Below are positions 61,043 through 64,000 of a DNA stretch of 64,000 nucleotides, piece after piece; position 1 is the stretch's first letter; each line of letters begins with the position of its first letter. Source of the stretch: Pinus tabuliformis (Eukaryota; Streptophyta; Pinopsida; Pinales; Pinaceae). The position numbers were made by a program, and so were the translations under genes. The stretch lies in the NCBI GenBank assembly GCA_031772625.1, contig CM062810.1:451670014-451734013 (forward strand). Direction: 5' to 3'. The notes under the pieces were generated by a model, which did not search any database, had not been told where the DNA came from, and worked only from the letters and a program-made list of their open reading frames with translations.

Positions 61043-62420
61043 ATGAGTAAAAAGGACAAGCCTCAAGATCAGAGTGAAAACCAAGAAGAAAATTCAAACA
61101 AAAAAGAAAGGGTTGTCAACCACAATACCAAGCTCCAATCTGAAAAACCCTTTGACTTAGAAGCTGAAATTGGCAAATTGAAGATAGCCATTCCTCTTTC
61201 AGAGCTAGCCAAGCATGACATTTACAAACAACAAATCAAAAAGTCCCTTCAACTTACCCATAATAAAGATCATGTCAATGTGTTGGATGATACCCCAGAA
61301 CTACTTTTCGGTCCAGAGGTTGATGGAAAGACAGCAGTTACAGGGATCTTACCTTTTTATGTCAGCTTGCATGTTCATGATAAGATATTACACAATGCAA
61401 TGTTTGATTCAGGCGCCTCTCATAACCTTATGCCTAAATCAGTAATGGAGAGACTCAACCTAGACATTACAAGACCATACAAGGACCTATTTTCATTTGA
61501 CTCCAACCAAGTTAAGTGTTTAGGTTTGATAAAAGATCTATGTGTATCCCTTGTCCAGTATCCAAACAAAACAATCTTAATGGATGTTCTAGTTGTTGAT
61601 ATCCCACCCAAATATGGAATGTTGTTATCAAGATCGTGGGGGGCTAAACTCCAAGGTTCCCTGCAATTAGACATGTCATATGCCACCATCTCAATCTTTG
61701 GTCAACCCAAGAGGCTATATAGAGAGTCACTTATGAAATACATGGTGAGCAGGGAGGAAAAACCTCAAAATTTCCCCATTTATGTAGTCCATTCAGATAT
61801 GGATTCCTTTATTCTGTTCAATGATGATACAGGTCTAGAGAGTGATAACAAATCTGTCACACTTGAACAAAATATGCATGAGAGTGAGCAACCAAGTCCC
61901 CAAGAGATCAAGATTGAGAAACCAATTGATGAGTCAGTCCTAAAAGATAAACTAGATGAAAAACAAGAACTCCAACTTATAATCCCAGGGTATAGAAAGG
62001 ATGTTGAGAATCCCTTAAATCAGGAAATCTTATGGTTTCTTGAGTTTGATGGATCAGTCAAAAAATTAGGGGCAGGAGCTGGAGTGTGGATTCATAACAA
62101 ACAAAGCAATTATGCACAAGTTCAGGCCTATAGGCTTAATTTCAGATGTACCAACAATATGGCAGAATATGAGGCTCTTTTTCTAGGCCTCAAACTGGTA
62201 AAATCATTAGAGGCTACAAATTTTCAATCATGGGAGATTCAGACCCTATTATCCAACAAGTGAAAGGAAATTTTGTCACCAATGACAAAAGACTAAGGTC
62301 ATACAGGTCTGCTGCTATTGAAATACTTAAAACCTTCACCAAATTTCAAATAACCAAAATAGCTAGAACCCACAATCTTCATGCACACAGTTTGGCTACA
62401 TTTGCTAGCACATGAAAATT
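61043..62420 (+). pseudogene. Protease and archaeal-type RNase H of element G
   Basis: Same frame as gag. The protease active site is AMFDSGASHNLM, residue 122 of the 406-residue block. DVLVVDIPPKYGMLLSRSWG is the C-terminal part. The RNase H fold follows: FLEFDGSVKK (first Asp, nt 62048), GAGAGVWI, NNMAEYEALF (Glu), then a one-base frameshift near 62225. In the next frame MGDSDPIIQQV carries the third acid, and HNLHAHSLATFAS replaces the family's ADxLA block with no Asp, so the fourth acid is lost here. The stop at 62415 and a TAG before VFEDD separate it from RT. The order protease, RNase H, RT equals element C. Confidence 0.85.
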
Positions 62421-64000
62421 GCCTTTTGAACCCAATCATTGTTTTACAGCTGAAATAAAACACAGACCTTCTGTCCCAAACAATGTCAAAGATTGGTAGG
62501 TGTTTGAGGATGACACACAAATAAACAGTTTCTTAAACTTGCAGCATGAATTTTCAGGTTTGAATATTGATGTTGACTCTGTAAAAGACACACAGCCACT
62601 AAATGAAAAGGATCAAATAGCAGTGTCGATCAAAACAGCAAATCAAATCCTTTTCCCAACAAAATTTGACAAGGAAAGTATACTGCAACTTGAACCATTG
62701 CATTTTGATGAAGTAGCCAGTACAGAGGCTGAAATTATAGAGCTAAAAGACAATTTTCTACCAACGGACCTAACCCGATTGGAGGACATTTTTGACTCAA
62801 ATGATGTTCCTAGAAAACCAAAAATGCAGCCCCTTAATTCCGCCATTGAAGAATGCAACATTGGAACTATTGAAAAACCCAAGATAATAAAATTGTCTAC
62901 ATCTTTACCTCCTGACCAGAAGCCTAAATACATTGATCTCTTTAAAGAGTTCCAAGATGTCTTTGCATGGAGTTATGAGGATTTGAAATCCTATGACACC
63001 TCGGTTATTCAACATACTATCCCTCTCAAGCCTAATCAAAAGCCATTTAAGCAAAAATTGAGAAGAATCAACCCAATGCTTCTTCCCTCAATTGAGAAAG
63101 AGGTACAAAAAGTGTTTAAAGCTGGTATCATAGCACCAATCAGGTTCTCAGATTGGATTTCAAACCTGGTCCCCACAAGAAAGAAAACTGGGGAGATTAG
63201 GCTTTGTGTTGACCTAAGGAATTTGAATCAGGTGTCCCTTAAAGACAATTATCCCTTACCCAAAATGGATCACATTCTCCAAAGAGTGGTGGGGGCTTGA
63301 AGAATTTCATTGCTTGACGGATTTTCAGGCTTTAACCAGATCCTAGTGCACCCTAATGATCAGGACAAAAAAGCATTCACAACCCCATGGGGAACCTTCA
63401 AATATGTCAAAATGCCTTTTGGGTTGAAAAATGCAGGAGCTACCTTTCAAAGAGCAATGGATATTTCTTTTGCCAAAGAGATTCATGATTTCCTTGTGGT
63501 TTACCTAGATGACCTTACACCATTTTCAAAATCTGACTCTAAACATTTGAAACATCTAAGGAAAATATTCATAACTTGTAGAAAGTATGGAATTTCCTTA
63601 AATCCCAAGAAATCCCTGTTTGGTTTGGAAGAAGGCAAGTTATTGGGTCATATTATTTCAAAGCATGGTATTAGAATTGATCCAGACAGCATACATGCCA
63701 TCCTGCAAATGCCTCATCCAAGAAATGTAAGAGAATTGCAAGCCTTCTTGGGTAAGATCAACTTCCTAAGGAGATTTATCCCAAACTTGGCAGAACTTAT
63801 CAGATTACTTAATAACATGCTCAAAAAGGATTCTAAGGTAAAGTGGACTGTGGAAGCAAATCAGGCGTTTGAAGGAATCAAACTGGCCCTCACCCAAACC
63901 CCAGTCCTGACAAACCCTCATTTTGATAGAGACTTCATTATATTTTCCTTTGCCTCCCAACACACAATTGTTGCTGTCTTATTGCAAAAACAAGATCAGG
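62421..64000 (+). pseudogene. RT and start of degenerate RNase H of element G
   Basis: 62500-63300 holds the RT N-terminus: FKEFQDVFAWSYEDLKSYDTS, IRLCVDLRNLNQVSL, YPLPKMDHILQ. After a TGA at 63298 the same frame continues with LLDGFSGFNQIL, VKMPFGLKNAGATFQRAMD, VVYLDDLTPF (Y-L-D-D at 63502-63513), GISLNPKKSLFGLEEGKLLGHI and LQAFLGKINFLRRF. The Ty3 RNase H starts near 63900 as FIIFSFASQHTIVAVLLQ, where active enzymes have D-A-S. The first catalytic Asp is thus Ser, as element C also lost it. The window ends inside this domain. Confidence 0.9.

Larger units (their letters stand above)
59236..64000 (+). mobile_element. Tat-like Ty3 element G, 3' part beyond window
   Basis: Primer site, gag, protease, archaeal-type RNase H, RT and the start of the usual RNase H in order on the plus strand. 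The element runs off the window at 64000. It is the same lineage as C (same domain order, same gag beginning, same loss in the second RNase H), but the sequences are clearly different. It is damaged by about six stops and one frameshift. Confidence 0.88.

Overview
This window is repeat-dominated nuclear DNA of a land plant with a large, retrotransposon-rich genome. The evidence is Ty3/gypsy elements (Tat-like, chromovirus and a third family) and Ty1/copia elements with the plant initiator-Met tRNA primer site, several layers of nesting, TA microsatellites and AT-rich spacers. The family mix suggests a gymnosperm, but that is inference only. I found no intact host gene, tRNA, rRNA or CRISPR array. 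Almost every coding stretch is a retrotransposon gene broken by stop codons and small frameshifts.

Layout. 1-8.9 kb is old spacer: a GC-rich block, CGAT-rich DNA, two (AT)n tracts, a 189-bp tandem duplication and a decayed copia reverse transcriptase (RT). 9.1-15.1 kb is the 3' half of a plus-strand Ty3 element (A): integrase C-termini, a 2.1-kb spacer with short hairpins and 18-bp palindromes, then an accessory ORF of about 2 kb. 15.12-47.85 kb is a minus-strand Ty3 element (B) with decayed 1.1-kb LTRs, opened by two later insertions. The first is a complete Tat-like element (C, 20952-32192, perfect CTGGG target duplication, 2.2-kb LTRs). The second is a copia element (D, 37515-47007, perfect TTCCA duplication) inside B's right LTR. 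D in turn carries a chromodomain-bearing Ty3 element (E, 41538-46328) that has lost its 5' LTR. 48.8-52.1 kb is a second copia copy (D2) whose two halves face opposite ways. 52.1-59.2 kb holds a 2.2-kb noncoding stretch, a 1232-codon frame of unknown function interrupted only by three clustered stops, and an LTR-like segment. From 59236 to the window edge runs a second Tat-like element (G) with primer site, gag, protease, RNase H and RT.

The genes work together only as retrotransposon cycles: Gag packages RNA, protease matures Gag-Pol, RT and RNase H copy the RNA, and integrase inserts the DNA. The most interesting point is that C and G share an unusual order. An archaeal-type RNase H domain with all its acidic residues lies between protease and RT, while the usual RNase H after RT has lost catalytic residues. 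The second is that three Ty3-associated units (A, B and the 54.3-kb unit) carry a long non-gag, non-pol ORF ahead of an LTR.

Insertion order from the nesting: B first; then C and D into B; then E into D.
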